DNA from: Limonium bicolor
Lineage: Eukaryota > Streptophyta > Magnoliopsida > Caryophyllales > Plumbaginaceae
Direction of reading: 5' to 3'
Length of the DNA: 64,000 nucleotides
Assembly: GCA_023374045.1 (NCBI GenBank)
Contig: CM041780.1
Location: 87,633,627-87,697,626 of the forward strand
Shown: piece after piece, positions 36,209 to 45,398 of the stretch
Position numbering within the stretch: the first letter of the stretch is position 1
Layout: the number at the start of each line of letters is the position of its first letter
Program-made: the position numbers and the translations under genes
Notes under the pieces: generated by a model
Database searches by the model: none
Told to the model about the DNA's origin: nothing
What the model saw: only the letters and a program-made list of their open reading frames with translations

Positions 36209-36925
36209 TTGGCGGTGGGGGCCATCTCTCCCAGTTGAATTTATTCCACTTTTGAGTATATTTTGTCTATGGGAATCAGCTTTCTGAAATGGTTGGGACA
36301 TAAACTGTCTACCATGGGTTATGGGTATTCATATCATTCCTAGTCCTTTGTGACTACCTGAGTCTTTCTCTTCTTAACCAGAATTGGTTCTAACATCAAT
36401 AACGGATGCTTACTAACTATATGGTGTGACTTCTTAAGTGGTTGACTTGGTTCTTAAGTTCTTTGTCTCTATCCTTACCTTGTTCTCTCTTTTCTATGAT
36501 TGAGTGTTTTGAAGTGCCTCCTTTCCCTATTTTACTTTCAAGAGTTTGCTTTCAAGTTACTGTTTATTTTGAAGAGTTGTGTTTTAAATATTGTTTTGGA
36601 GAATTGTACCAGTTCCATTCCAGGGAACTGACTCACCCCTCTCGGGGTGGGCTGCTTGGTTTCATCTTGCAGGTACGAAGTTGTTTATACAGGTGGCCAC
36701 GAAGAGCATGAGTGTTTGGGATGGGAATTAGGTTGTGGAGAGTTTATGTGTTTTATTACTGTTTTATTTTCGTTAAGTTTTCTCGAGGTTCAGGCCGTGA
36801 CTGTTGTAATCCTTTGAGTTGTAAATTGGTGAGGTTTGGTGCCGGGTGTTTGGAACCCGATGGTCTGTACGCGTTTAGTATTTTATTTCCGCTATAAATA
36901 TGTTAAATAGGGGCGTTACACCTTG

Positions 36926-37110
36926 TTTTAGAATAGGTTTTTACCAGGACTAGGACTGATTTTCTATTAAAGTCCCTTGGGTTTGATACTCTCGGTCGTA
37001 ATCTACTCACACTATACTCCGACTGGGATTTTCACTACCCGTATAGAGTTGTAGGATTATTTTAGTTATTCTTTTGTACATCCCTTATCCCTACAATTAA
37101 TTTGTTAGCA
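36926..37110 (+). repeat. Athila-like 5' LTR, right end (U5)
   Basis: Continues the LTR broken at 22381. It ends TTTGTTAGCA, two bases before the primer site. Confidence 0.7.
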
Positions 37111-37112
37111 AA

Positions 37113-37130
37113 ATGGCGTCGTTGCCGGGG
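37113..37130 (+). other. Primer binding site (Asp tRNA type)
   Basis: TGGCGTCGTTGCCGGGGA differs at one position from the complement of the plant Asp tRNA 3' end, the primer typical of Athila elements. Confidence 0.85.
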
Positions 37131-37832
37131 ACTTGGAATTAGTCTAAGTCCTAAATTCGGTAAAAACGCCTTATTCTTTATTCTTTGATTCTTTGATTAA
37201 ATTCGCCCATAGTCTTTGCATATTTGAATGTGCCGTGCACAATGCCAGACACCAAATACCCGGCATAGTCGGAGAAAGTCCGATGCCGGACAGGTTTTAC
37301 CTGGCATTATGTCCGGCACGTTCAAGTTATTTTCAAATTCGTAAAGTGTTTAAGTTTTTCACGATTTGTCTTTACTCTTTTCTTACATCCTTTGTTTAAT
37401 TCTCTCTTCTAATACTCCCTATACATTAGATTCTTTAATTTGATTTTTGAGTTGATAGAAGCCGGGCAAGATGCCGGGTAAAATCAACCCAGCATGTTTG
37501 GAAGAAATCCCGTGTCGGGTGCTGCACGTCTGGCTCGTTGCCCGACATACTCAAATTAATTCATTACTTGTTACATTACGTTTAGTCTCTGTTTGTATAT
37601 ATTCTTCTATTTTTTTTAGTATGCATGCCGGACCCAATGCTGGGTATGACACATCCGGCATAATCAGAGGGAGTCCAATGCCGGACAGGTGCCATCTAGC
37701 AATGTATCCGGCATAACAACGTTTTGTTTCTTAGTTTCATTTTCACAAATTTAATCCGTAATTATCTTATTATTTATTATTCTGAAATATTATAACGTTG
37801 TGTTTTGCTCCTCCTGAATCTCTAAAAGGTGA
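37131..37832 (+). other. Athila-like leader with TGCCGG/CCGGCA palindromes
   Basis: Non-coding leader between primer site and gag. Three clusters of inverted GCCGG/CCGGC-type motifs lie at 37230-37320, 37462-37550 and 37626-37715, resembling those in the LTR at 21247-21535. No other feature seen. Confidence 0.65.
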
Positions 37833-38591
37833 ATGCTACTTCGGTCAACAAGTCTCCCTGAAGATCTAGTCAACCTTGACCCAGAAATCGAGAGAACCCT
37901 TCTTCACTCCATCAGACAACGAAGAAACCTACAAGGAGCATTTCTTACACAAATGGCATCACCAACCGTCCGCAACATAAACAGGCCTTCCAACCAAGGC
38001 CAAAAGCCAGCAATCGACCTCCATCTCCTTGCACAGAATGAATATGATGAGTGGCAAAACCTTAAGCCATATCATCAAATCCGATGTATCAAGGAATTGG
38101 GTATGTTTGACGGGTCAAACCCGAACGAAGCCTTGCTCCACATCACCAAATTCTTACAACACACAAATAGTCTAACCTCCACAAAAAACGTCCTCCAATA
38201 CACTAGACTTTCCCTCTTTCCCCATAGTCTCACGGGAAACACCAGCAAGTGGTACCATAGTCTGACCCCCAGTACTATTTCCACATGGGAGGACATTGCA
38301 ACTAAATTCTATGATAAGTTCCTGCCTCCAAATCGCACCCTGGAGATGATCGCCGAGATATACAACTTCAGACAGCCCAGCTCAGAGAACATCTGTGAGA
38401 CTTAGGACAGATTCAAGGGGTTGCTGCGCACGTGCCCACACCACGGCCTCACCAAGGAACAACTATCTCAGTTGTTCTACAAAAGATTGGTCAACCAATG
38501 CAAGACGATGATCCTATCCTCCCTTGGTGCAGACATACTGAAGAAGCTTGGAGATCAATTCCTCAATGGAATTGAATCTCTTTGCGAATAG
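37833..38591 (+). pseudogene. gag: Athila-like gag pseudogene 1
   Basis: The frame from ATG 37833 gives 190 codons, then a TAG at 38403. The same frame continues through RFKGLLRTCPHHGL, QLFYKRL and on to a second TAG at 38589. Motifs IRCIKELGMFDGSNPNEAL, LSLFPHSL, KWYHSLTP and TWEDIATKFYDKFLPP are those of the plant retrotransposon gag (capsid) domain, best matching Athila/Tat elements, where the equivalent of the first stop is usually Trp (AWERFK), so TGG-to-TAG is likely. Gag forms the virus-like particle. After the second stop the sequence changes to a TATCCGGCA palindrome and similarity is lost, so zinc knuckle and pol are missing here. Confidence 0.85.
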
Positions 38592-38748
38592 ATTAGAGAT
38601 TGGGCCACAGGTGGATCCAGGGGCGGACACTTCCTATCCGGCACGCTACCCGGCTTGTTCAACTTAGCATTTTTTCTTTTTCTCTCTGTTATATATGAAT
38701 TCTTTCCTCTTATAATTGTCTCACCCTTTGTCCAACTTTGTACTCAGG

Positions 38749-39063
38749 ATGCCTAGAAACATTTGGATGGTTAAGTTACAAAGTGGCGAGTTTGACCTTT
38801 TTCATTTTCTACATATCTATGTAGTAAATGAACTCTACCCCCGTACAGGGGTATAAATCTTCATTAAGAGGAAGAAATTGAGACCTGCCCTTGCTTACCA
38901 CCGCCTTAGGACAACAACACGCATGAGGGTTCTACCCGTGGATGAAATTAGGCGAAGATTCCCTCATATGGGTATCTTCACCAATAGGATTCACCGAAGG
39001 CTCCCCTCTTATGCGATCTTCACTAGTAGAGTTAGGCGTACTAGGTTTAGGGCTATCTACTAG
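38749..39063 (+). other. Small unknown frame between the two gag copies, with one internal stop
   Basis: From ATG 38749 the frame reads 35 codons to a TAA at 38854, then on for 68 more codons to TAG at 39061. The C-terminal half is very basic and contains an internal near-repeat (RRRFPHMGIFTNR, HRRLPSYAIFTSR). I recognise no family. It may be a degraded reading frame of the Athila-like element or chance. Confidence 0.35.
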
Positions 39064-39240
39064 TTATAGATTTTAGTATCTTTTATATGTTTTATTTTAG
39101 TTTCTGTTATGTATTTAATGTAAAGACAATGTTATTCTCTTTTTAAATAAAAGTACAAATTAGTGAATACAGATTGCTTTCATGTTACATTAAAACAGTT
39201 CCTTTTGTCATCTCTTAGGTACTTATCTTCTTTATAGTGA

Positions 39241-39774
39241 ATGCTTCTTCGGTCACACAATTCTTCTAACGAAGTAACACACTACGATCCAGAGATCGAA
39301 AGAACACTGCTTCGAAACTTAAGACAAAAGAAGAACCTACCTTACATACAAGGAGATCCAAGTACCTCAAGCAAGATGACAATAGTACGCAACATCAATC
39401 GGCCCTCAAACCAAGGCCAGAAGCTGGACCATCAATCTTCCTAATCTCCCAAAAGCCCATTATGATGAATGACAAAAGTTGAAGCCGTATCATCAAATCC
39501 GTTGTGTCAAGGAGTTGGGAATGTTTGATGGTTCCAACCCCAATGAAGCATTGCTCCACGTAACAAAATTCTTACAACATGTCAATAGTCTTACCGCTAC
39601 TGACACATTTCTGCAATTTGCTTGCCTCTCACTCTTCCCGCACAGCCTTACTGGGATTTCCAGCAAATGGTATCATAGCTTGACACCAAACACCATCTCC
39701 ACATGGGACGATATGGCAACGAAGTTCTACGACAAATTCCTACCGCCAAGTCGCACTTTGGAAATGATCGCTGA
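39241..39774 (+). pseudogene. gag: Athila-like gag pseudogene 2, truncated by LTR B
   Basis: It starts at ATG 39241 (MLLRS, like gag 1) and shares DPEIERTLL, RNINRPSNQGQK, PYHQIRC, KELGMFDGSNPNEALLH, LSLFPHSLTG, KWYHSLTPNTISTW and FYDKFLPP with gag 1. A one-base frame change lies near 39424, and a TGA at about 39470 stands where gag 1 has Trp (DEWQ). At LEMIAD the frame runs into TGAAATACTCC, the start of LTR B. The two copies differ throughout at the DNA level, so they are not a recent duplication. Confidence 0.82.
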
Positions 39775-40667
39775 TGAAATACTCCAAACTAATAAAACAT
39801 GGATTAAACATCTAATCACATAAATTAAGGCCTAAACATGCCTTAAAAGTCAATTGAGAACAACAGTGGTCAACACAAAGCAAGATATTGCACCCTTTGA
39901 CGGTTTAGGGTAAATAAATACCCAAATGAACTTCTTAGGACCTAAAAATTTGTCCTAAGCATATTAACACATAACTAAACATATTACAATTGTTGGACAA
40001 CACTCCAACAAAAAGAACAAGCATTTACATGCTTCAAGGTCAAGTAGGGCAAAAATATGCTCTAAGAAAACCTTAAAGGTCTTATGACCTCTATTTGATA
40101 TAAAATTGGATTCCTATGATCAAATATCATGTAAGGAACACAAAAAAACTGTTCTCAAAGAAAACTAAGCTCAGAAACACCTTGCGACACAAAATGTGCA
40201 CTAAAACACCTTAAAACACGTTTTTGTGTATGAGCTCTAAGATAATGACTTTTTGACACTTTAAAGACTAGAGTATATTCTTTATAACATTAATGTGACA
40301 TGACAGACTATATTATAAAGTCTAAATAAAAGTTTGAAAATAAAATCAAAATGGGTAATTTTGGATGAATAGTACCCAAAAATAACATTTAATTACTTAA
40401 CTTAAACTATGGTCAAATGTCATCCATTGACCAAGACCTCCATTGCTGACCTCCATTAGCTGTCAAACTCACTCATTAATCAATCTCTAAACAAATATCT
40501 AGCCAATCTAATGAGTCACCTATTACTATTTCATAAAGTAACCTTTAATTAACATAAAAGCAAAATTAGCTTACCTTTCTCATTTGCCTTCCGTCCCAGC
40601 CGACACCACACCTCTTCATCCTCTCTTTTGCTCCTCTTTGACGGTAAGAACATGCCAAGTTCAGAAG
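39775..40667 (+). repeat. LTR B, left segment
   Basis: It begins TGAAATACTCC after the gag sequence GCTGA (presumed target site, 39770-39774) and has the AAGGCCTAAACATGCC and AAGTGCTCTAAG-like motifs of the family U3. A CT-rich stretch lies at 40580-40640. Element 2 interrupts it. Confidence 0.75.
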
Positions 40668-41282
40668 TGAAATACCCCAAACCTAAGTATGCTAAGTAAA
40701 CATCAAATTATGATGTAGTAAGGCTAGAATATGCCTTAGAATGATTGGTAGACAATTTAAACCAAGGAAAACACAAGAAAGTGCCTTAAGGGCAATCAGG
40801 GCAAAAACGTGCTCTAAGCTTGGAGTGACTTTGATTAGCACCCAAATACCATTATAAGACTTTATTAATATGCTAATGGACATTTTAAATCAATTAGCAA
40901 AGAAAACCAAGCTTGAAAACAAGTTAAAACACAAAATGTGCTTTAAGAAGTCTTAAAGCACATTTTTGAGAAATTGTCTTAGAATTGAGTTTTGAGTGGC
41001 TAAATGTCCATCATTACTCTTTAATCAACATGTGTACTAATTAGTATCACATTAGGAGGTCTAAATCAATGGGAAATCAAAAATTCCAGAAATATGTGCA
41101 CTGATTAGTGAATAGTGCCAAATAGTGACTAGTTTAAGTTTTAATCAATATAAGCTAATTAGTTGGTCAACAAAGACCATGACTAGCCTTATTTAAGGTA
41201 GGGGGCCGGTTTTCTAAAGGAGGGTGAGTCACAATAAGTAGTCAAATAAGGAAGAAAAGAAGAGATAAGTAAAAGAGTACTA

Positions 41283-41317
41283 TTTGCTTTATTAAAGCAA
41301 ATATCTCTTATAAGCCA
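41283..41317 (+). promoter_or_regulatory. Probable core promoter of element 2 LTR
   Basis: A perfect 19-bp inverted repeat (arms TTTGCTTTA and TAAAGCAAA around one T) is followed by CTTATAAGCC, a TATA-like box, and a CT-rich leader-like stretch. The 3' LTR has the same at 51013. In element 1 the equivalent position holds TATATAA. Confidence 0.5.
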
Positions 41318-42239
41318 CCTTTTCTTCTTCTCTCTCTTCATTTCTCTTCTTCACACGATTTCTTCTTCTCTTCTTTTGCTCCAAACCGAGAGAGCTCCAT
41401 CCATGGGTGCTCCACCTTCAATCACTCACTAAGTGTTCATCTTTGCTCCAAATCAAAAACTAAACACATATTTCTCTTAGTTAGGTCAAGACCTATCCTT
41501 CTATCTTTTCAAATCCTTCAAAGCTCCATTTTTGTGCCAAGAGGAAACTCCATTGATGGAGGAAAACCAAGTTTGAAGAGCTCATTAGCTTCTCCATTCT
41601 CTTAAGGTAAATAAAATGTAAGAAAAACCATGTTTCCATCATTTCTTGTACATGGCCGAAAATTCCTTCTCACGGGGCTATGTTTTTATGCCTTGTTCTA
41701 GCTTGATTTATTCACCAAGGACTAGTGGAGGTCCTATTTCATTCAATGCCAAAGTCTACCATGAGACTTCAAAGGTAATCATCCACTTTTATGCCTTAGA
41801 ACTCATTTCTAACCTAGGTTTTTATTCCTTGAGGTTAGTGTATTGTTTAATACTCATATGAGTCATTGAAATTGGTTAGAACATTGGCAAAGGAAGTTTA
41901 AGTGGTGGCCGAGATCTATGCAAGAGGAAGGTCTAAGGAGGAGATTAAGATAAGCTTGAGAAAACAAGGTAAAATGCTTACCTAATGGTGGTTTAAGTTT
42001 AAGGAATGAGTTTTAGATGGGTACCAATGTAGCCTAGGGCTTACATTAGGTAATGGGTTATGTAACCTAAGAAAAAGAACTTAAATAAGCTTGAGAACTT
42101 ATGACTAAGGAGCCAAAGGAAATGAGTTAGTAATATAAGTTTAAGATGAGTCTTAAGAACATTATAATTACTATGAGATTGATGAGTGTATTTGCAGGTT
42201 GAAAGCTTATATATGTGGGGAAATTCAGTGTTTAAATTC

Positions 42240-42316
42240 ATGTCATTTAAGGGCCTAAGAGCCATGTCATTTAAGGGCCTAAGAGCCATGTCATTTAAGA
42301 GCCTTAGTGCTATGCA
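42240..42316. repeat. 24-bp tandem repeat ATGTCATTTAAGGGCCTAAG, three units
   Basis: Units start at 42240, 42264 and 42288. The 3' LTR has the same array at 51962. Elements 1 and 4 have two related units, LTR A one. Each unit contains the near-palindrome TTAAGGGCCTAA. Confidence 0.88.
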
Positions 42317-43346
42317 ATTTAAGATTATTGCACTACATTGAGTTATTATGAATGAGTTGATTTGGATGAGAAAATATGATGAGAAAGGACTTGAGGTGTG
42401 TGAGATGGTTAAATGAGGAAAAATAAAGTGTTTGGGTATGATAATATACTAGAGAAACTATGGCGAAATTTGAGTAGGAAACTAAGCGTTTAGGGTGTTC
42501 TAAGGAGATTTTATGACTAAGGGTGTTCTAGTGATCACTAAGGGTTGATTTGGTGAAAATGGATAAACCATGGAGTTCTTGAGTACTAGGAAGACCTAGG
42601 AATGTATAAGAGGGACTAGGGGTTATAATGGTGAGTTTCATGCACCAAAACCATGGTTAAGGAAGCTAGGAAACTTGTACAAAGTTTGAAGGAAAAATAA
42701 GGTATGATGACTTATAAGGATATAAGCATGTGCTAGATTATATATGACTTTGAGAAGTTTGAGTAAGGCAAATGGGTGTGCAAAATGATGCTTGAGGAGT
42801 AGTTAAGATGGTGGTAAAGAAACATAATGATTAGTTGAGGTCTTAGGCAAAGTCACAAGAGGGAAGTGCAAGGAATCAAGTGTTAAGTGTAAGAATTTTC
42901 GTAAGAAATTGAGTGCCAAGTTTGGTGATTTTTGAGGTAGATTTAGTGGATGTTTAAAGGTGAGTTAATTGAGTAAACAAAGGATGAAAATGTCTTGTGA
43001 GAATCCAAGTATAAGCTTGAGGAAAATAGAAGGAGTTTATGTAAGGGAGGTGCTGTGGAGAAATAATGCTTAGGAGTGGTGGTGTTGCTTGTGAGATGAT
43101 ATTCTGGTTAGTTGAGTTGTAGGTATGATATACCACTTAGAAAAACCTAAGGAAAATATAACAAGTGTTAAGAGATTATGTGAGAAATTGAGTAACAAGT
43201 TTAGATGGGGAATTAGGCAAGTTTAAGATGTTATTTTGGGGTTAGAATATTTCTAAGATCTTATATGGACTTTGGGTAAAGCATGGATGAGGAGAACATG
43301 TGCAATCACACTTAGAAAAATACAAATGGTTAAAACCTGCAGCTGG

Positions 43347-43602
43347 TCCGGGACCTAGGTCCAGGGTAAAGTCCCGGACCATGCCTAAATTAGAGCCGAG
43401 AGTTCATCCAGCACCCTGGTCCGGGACTTAAGTCTTGTAAGAAGTCCCGGACCACCCCTTAATTTACCCCCGAGAGTTTTGGCTTGTATTGGTCCGGGAC
43501 TTAGGTTCCATACAAAGTCCCGGACCACAACATAAAATCAGCCGAGAGTTTAACCAAGTGTTGGTCCGGGACGTAAGGTAAGGACCAAGTCCCGGACCAC
43601 CC
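43347..43602. repeat. Palindrome array in element 2 5' LTR
   Basis: Four inverted repeats with arms GGTCCGGGAC(CT)TA and AAGTCCCGGACC, 60-70 bp apart, separated by spacers ending in GCCGAGAG-type sequence. Copied in the 3' LTR at 53067-53322. Different arms, same LTR position as the arrays of elements 1 and 4. Confidence 0.9.
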
Positions 43603-44429
43603 TAAAAATGTTAATTAAGCTTGGAAAATGTTAGGAAATGATGTGGATGGTTAGATATTGATGTTATAAAGTTATTAAGGGGGAAGTTTGGAGGGTGTAA
43701 TGACTACTAAGTGGGTGAACAAAAGTAATAGATAATGAGAAAATGATGTGCTTAAGAGTTTAAGTTAAGACTATGAGGACTTAGTGAATAACAATGGGTA
43801 AATATTATTGCCTAGGGAAGTTAAGTAAATTGTGTTAAGTTGTGCTAAATTATAACCTAAAACTGGATGGATGTTTTAGGACTTGTGAAATGGGACTCGA
43901 AGGGAGATAAACCAAACAACCGCCGACGGTGAACGGTACAGTTCTCTTGTGACATGCTTGCTAACGAGGTGTCCCTCGGCTTGTGTGCTATTTGTTTCTG
44001 TGTGATCACTAAACAAGATAAAGCATGCAATCGGAATATATTATATTTCTTGTATTGTTGTGTGATGTTTGAAAACTAACACAACATACCGTGAGAACCT
44101 ACTAACCAATGTTTAGTAAGGAATTGAGTGAGACTAAGGAACGCCCCCTAATAAGGGACGATATGAACCGGAAGAGGTTAACCAACGAACATGGTCTTGA
44201 GACTATTACTAACTGGAACTTGAGTGAGGAAACCCGGGACCGATCTCCGGTCATGCATGCTAAGGAAAAAGGGGGACGGTATCTGAATCAGATCCGCCCT
44301 CCGCTTAAGGACTTGTCTTCGGACTTGTAGCCTAGGGCCGGTTGCCGGCTCAGCTACGCTGGATTCCCGTCCAGGGTAGGTGGCATTAAGATGGTGCGGT
44401 GGGATCACCTAAATCCCAGGTTTGGACTT

Positions 44430-44780
44430 AGGCTACAACCATTCCCCTCCAGGAACGGTTTGTATTCTGAGAATAAGTTAAGATTAAGTTAAGTTACAAT
44501 CATTCCTTTTTAAAGGATGATTTGTATCGTTAAGATTAAGATTAAGTTAAGTTACAATCATTCCTTTTTAAAGGATGATTTGTATCGTTAAGATTAAGAT
44601 TAAGTTAAGTTACAATCATTCCTTTTTAAAGGATGATTTGTATCGTTAAGATTAAGATTAAGTTAAGATTAAGATTAAGGTGAGGTTAAGATAAGTTGCA
44701 ACCATTCCTTTTTAAAGGATGGTTTGTATTATTAAGATTAAGGTAAGTTACATCCACTCCTTATTAAAGGATGGTTGTTT
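44430..44780. repeat. 58-bp tandem hairpin repeat in element 2 5' LTR
   Basis: About six units, the central ones 58 bp apart (TTACAATCATTCC at 44494, 44552, 44610), each with an inverted pair ATCATTCC/GGATGAT. Outer units read ACCATTCC/GGATGGT or AACCATTCC/GGAACGGTT, so both arms change together. GATTAAG repeats link the units. Confidence 0.85.
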
Positions 44781-45041
44781 CTAAGATTAAGATAAGACTA
44801 AGATTGAGGTGAGATAAGGATGGACTAAGATTAAGAGGGAACATTACTTAAGGAGTTAAATAACTAACTCTCTAATTAAGGGAACGCATTTAAGTCGTTC
44901 ATTGTGTGTGAACTTTGATTGTTCATATTTGGATCGTTGTTTACAGCATTCACTATTATGTTGTGCATATAATCAACCTCCATGCTATCGACAATTAGTC
45001 GTCGTAGCCACGTTAGCTTGGGGGCCATGAGGGGATCGTAC

Positions 45042-45070
45042 CAGCATTCGTGCTGACCCCCTTTGGGGGC
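45042..45070 (+). other. Twin hairpins near the LTR end, element 2
   Basis: CAGCA-TTCG-TGCTG is followed by CCCCC-TTT-GGGGG, a T-rich stretch and CAGGTAC at 45084-45090. Confidence 0.68.
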
Positions 45071-45386
45071 TGTTTTTACTACACAGGTACATCAGGAGGC
45101 GGCCGTCGCAAGAGTAAGAAGAGGATACAAGTGTTAAGGATTAAGTGTGACCTACGAGTTGTGCATGTACACTCGTATGGCAATTGAGTTAGTAAGATGT
45201 ATAGGTTGTGAGAGGATTGTAAGAAGGATATGTAAATGGTTAAGGTTGTTAGACTAATGTTCGGTATATTCTGTAGTCAGACCGTGGCAAGGTCCTGGAT
45301 TGTAAAGAATTCCGCTGTGACATGTTTATGTATATACTGTTAAGTTGCGAGACCACATTTGGATTAAGTTGGGGTGTTACAAAAAG

Positions 45387-45398
45387 TGGTATCAGAGC
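45387..45398 (+). other. Primer binding site (initiator Met tRNA), element 2
   Basis: TGGTATCAGAGC lies five bases after the LTR. It lies partly in a hairpin at 45392-45413, with arms TCAGAGCGT and ACGCTCTGA and loop AGTT. Confidence 0.92.

Larger units (their letters stand above)
22382..36920 (+). mobile_element. Element 3: long-LTR non-autonomous retrotransposon
   Basis: 5' LTR 22382-27877 (about 5.5 kb), internal region 27878-29991 (about 2.1 kb), 3' LTR 29992-36920 (about 5.45 kb without the Harbinger-like insert). Both LTRs run from TGAAATACCCCTAAATT to GGGCGTTACA. The flanks CCCTG (22377-22381) and CCTTG (36921-36925) look like a 5-bp target duplication with one C-to-T change. The internal region is AT-rich with no gag or pol. 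The LTRs differ by many small changes, more than those of elements 1 and 2, so this insertion is probably older. Confidence 0.9.
29992..36920 (+). repeat. Element 3 3' LTR with nested insertion
   Basis: It aligns along its length with 22382-27877 except for the 1475-bp insert at 31628-33102 and a shorter 45-bp repeat array. It ends GGGCGTTACA. Confidence 0.88.
21073..39774 (+). mobile_element. Athila-like Ty3/gypsy element, partial and interrupted
   Basis: The LTR starts TGATAAGCC at 21073, is interrupted by element 3, resumes at 36926 and ends TTAGCA at 37110. Without the insert the LTR is about 1.5 kb. The primer site at 37113-37130 is the type used by Athila. A leader of about 0.7 kb, gag pseudogene 1, a small unknown frame and the start of gag 2 follow. 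LTR B interrupts gag 2 at 39775. The pol region, second LTR and target duplication would lie right of the window. Scattered TGCCGG/CCGGCA palindromes mark both LTR and leader. Confidence 0.8.
40668..45381 (+). repeat. Element 2 5' LTR
   Basis: Donor-like sites lie at about 41605, 41774 and 41968, TTTGCAGGT at about 42191, a 24-bp tandem repeat at 42240-42316, a palindrome array at 43347-43602, a 58-bp repeat array at 44430-44780 and twin hairpins at 45042-45070. No gene is supported; the frame at 44109-44330 lies in conserved LTR sequence and looks fortuitous. Confidence 0.92.

Noticed and set aside
22377..36925. Element 3 as a solo insertion without target duplication
   Set aside because: CCCTG and CCTTG differ by one transition, which fits a mutated duplication, and the Athila-like LTR continues correctly on both sides.
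44109..44330. 73-codon frame in both LTRs of element 2
   Set aside because: Being in both LTRs is automatic for a young insertion. Elements 1 and 4 do not keep it, and it resembles no protein I know.
45042..45085. Rho-independent bacterial-type terminator (GC hairpin followed by T run)
   Set aside because: The shape fits, but this is a plant retrotransposon LTR; bacterial termination does not apply. Reported as a twin-hairpin element instead.
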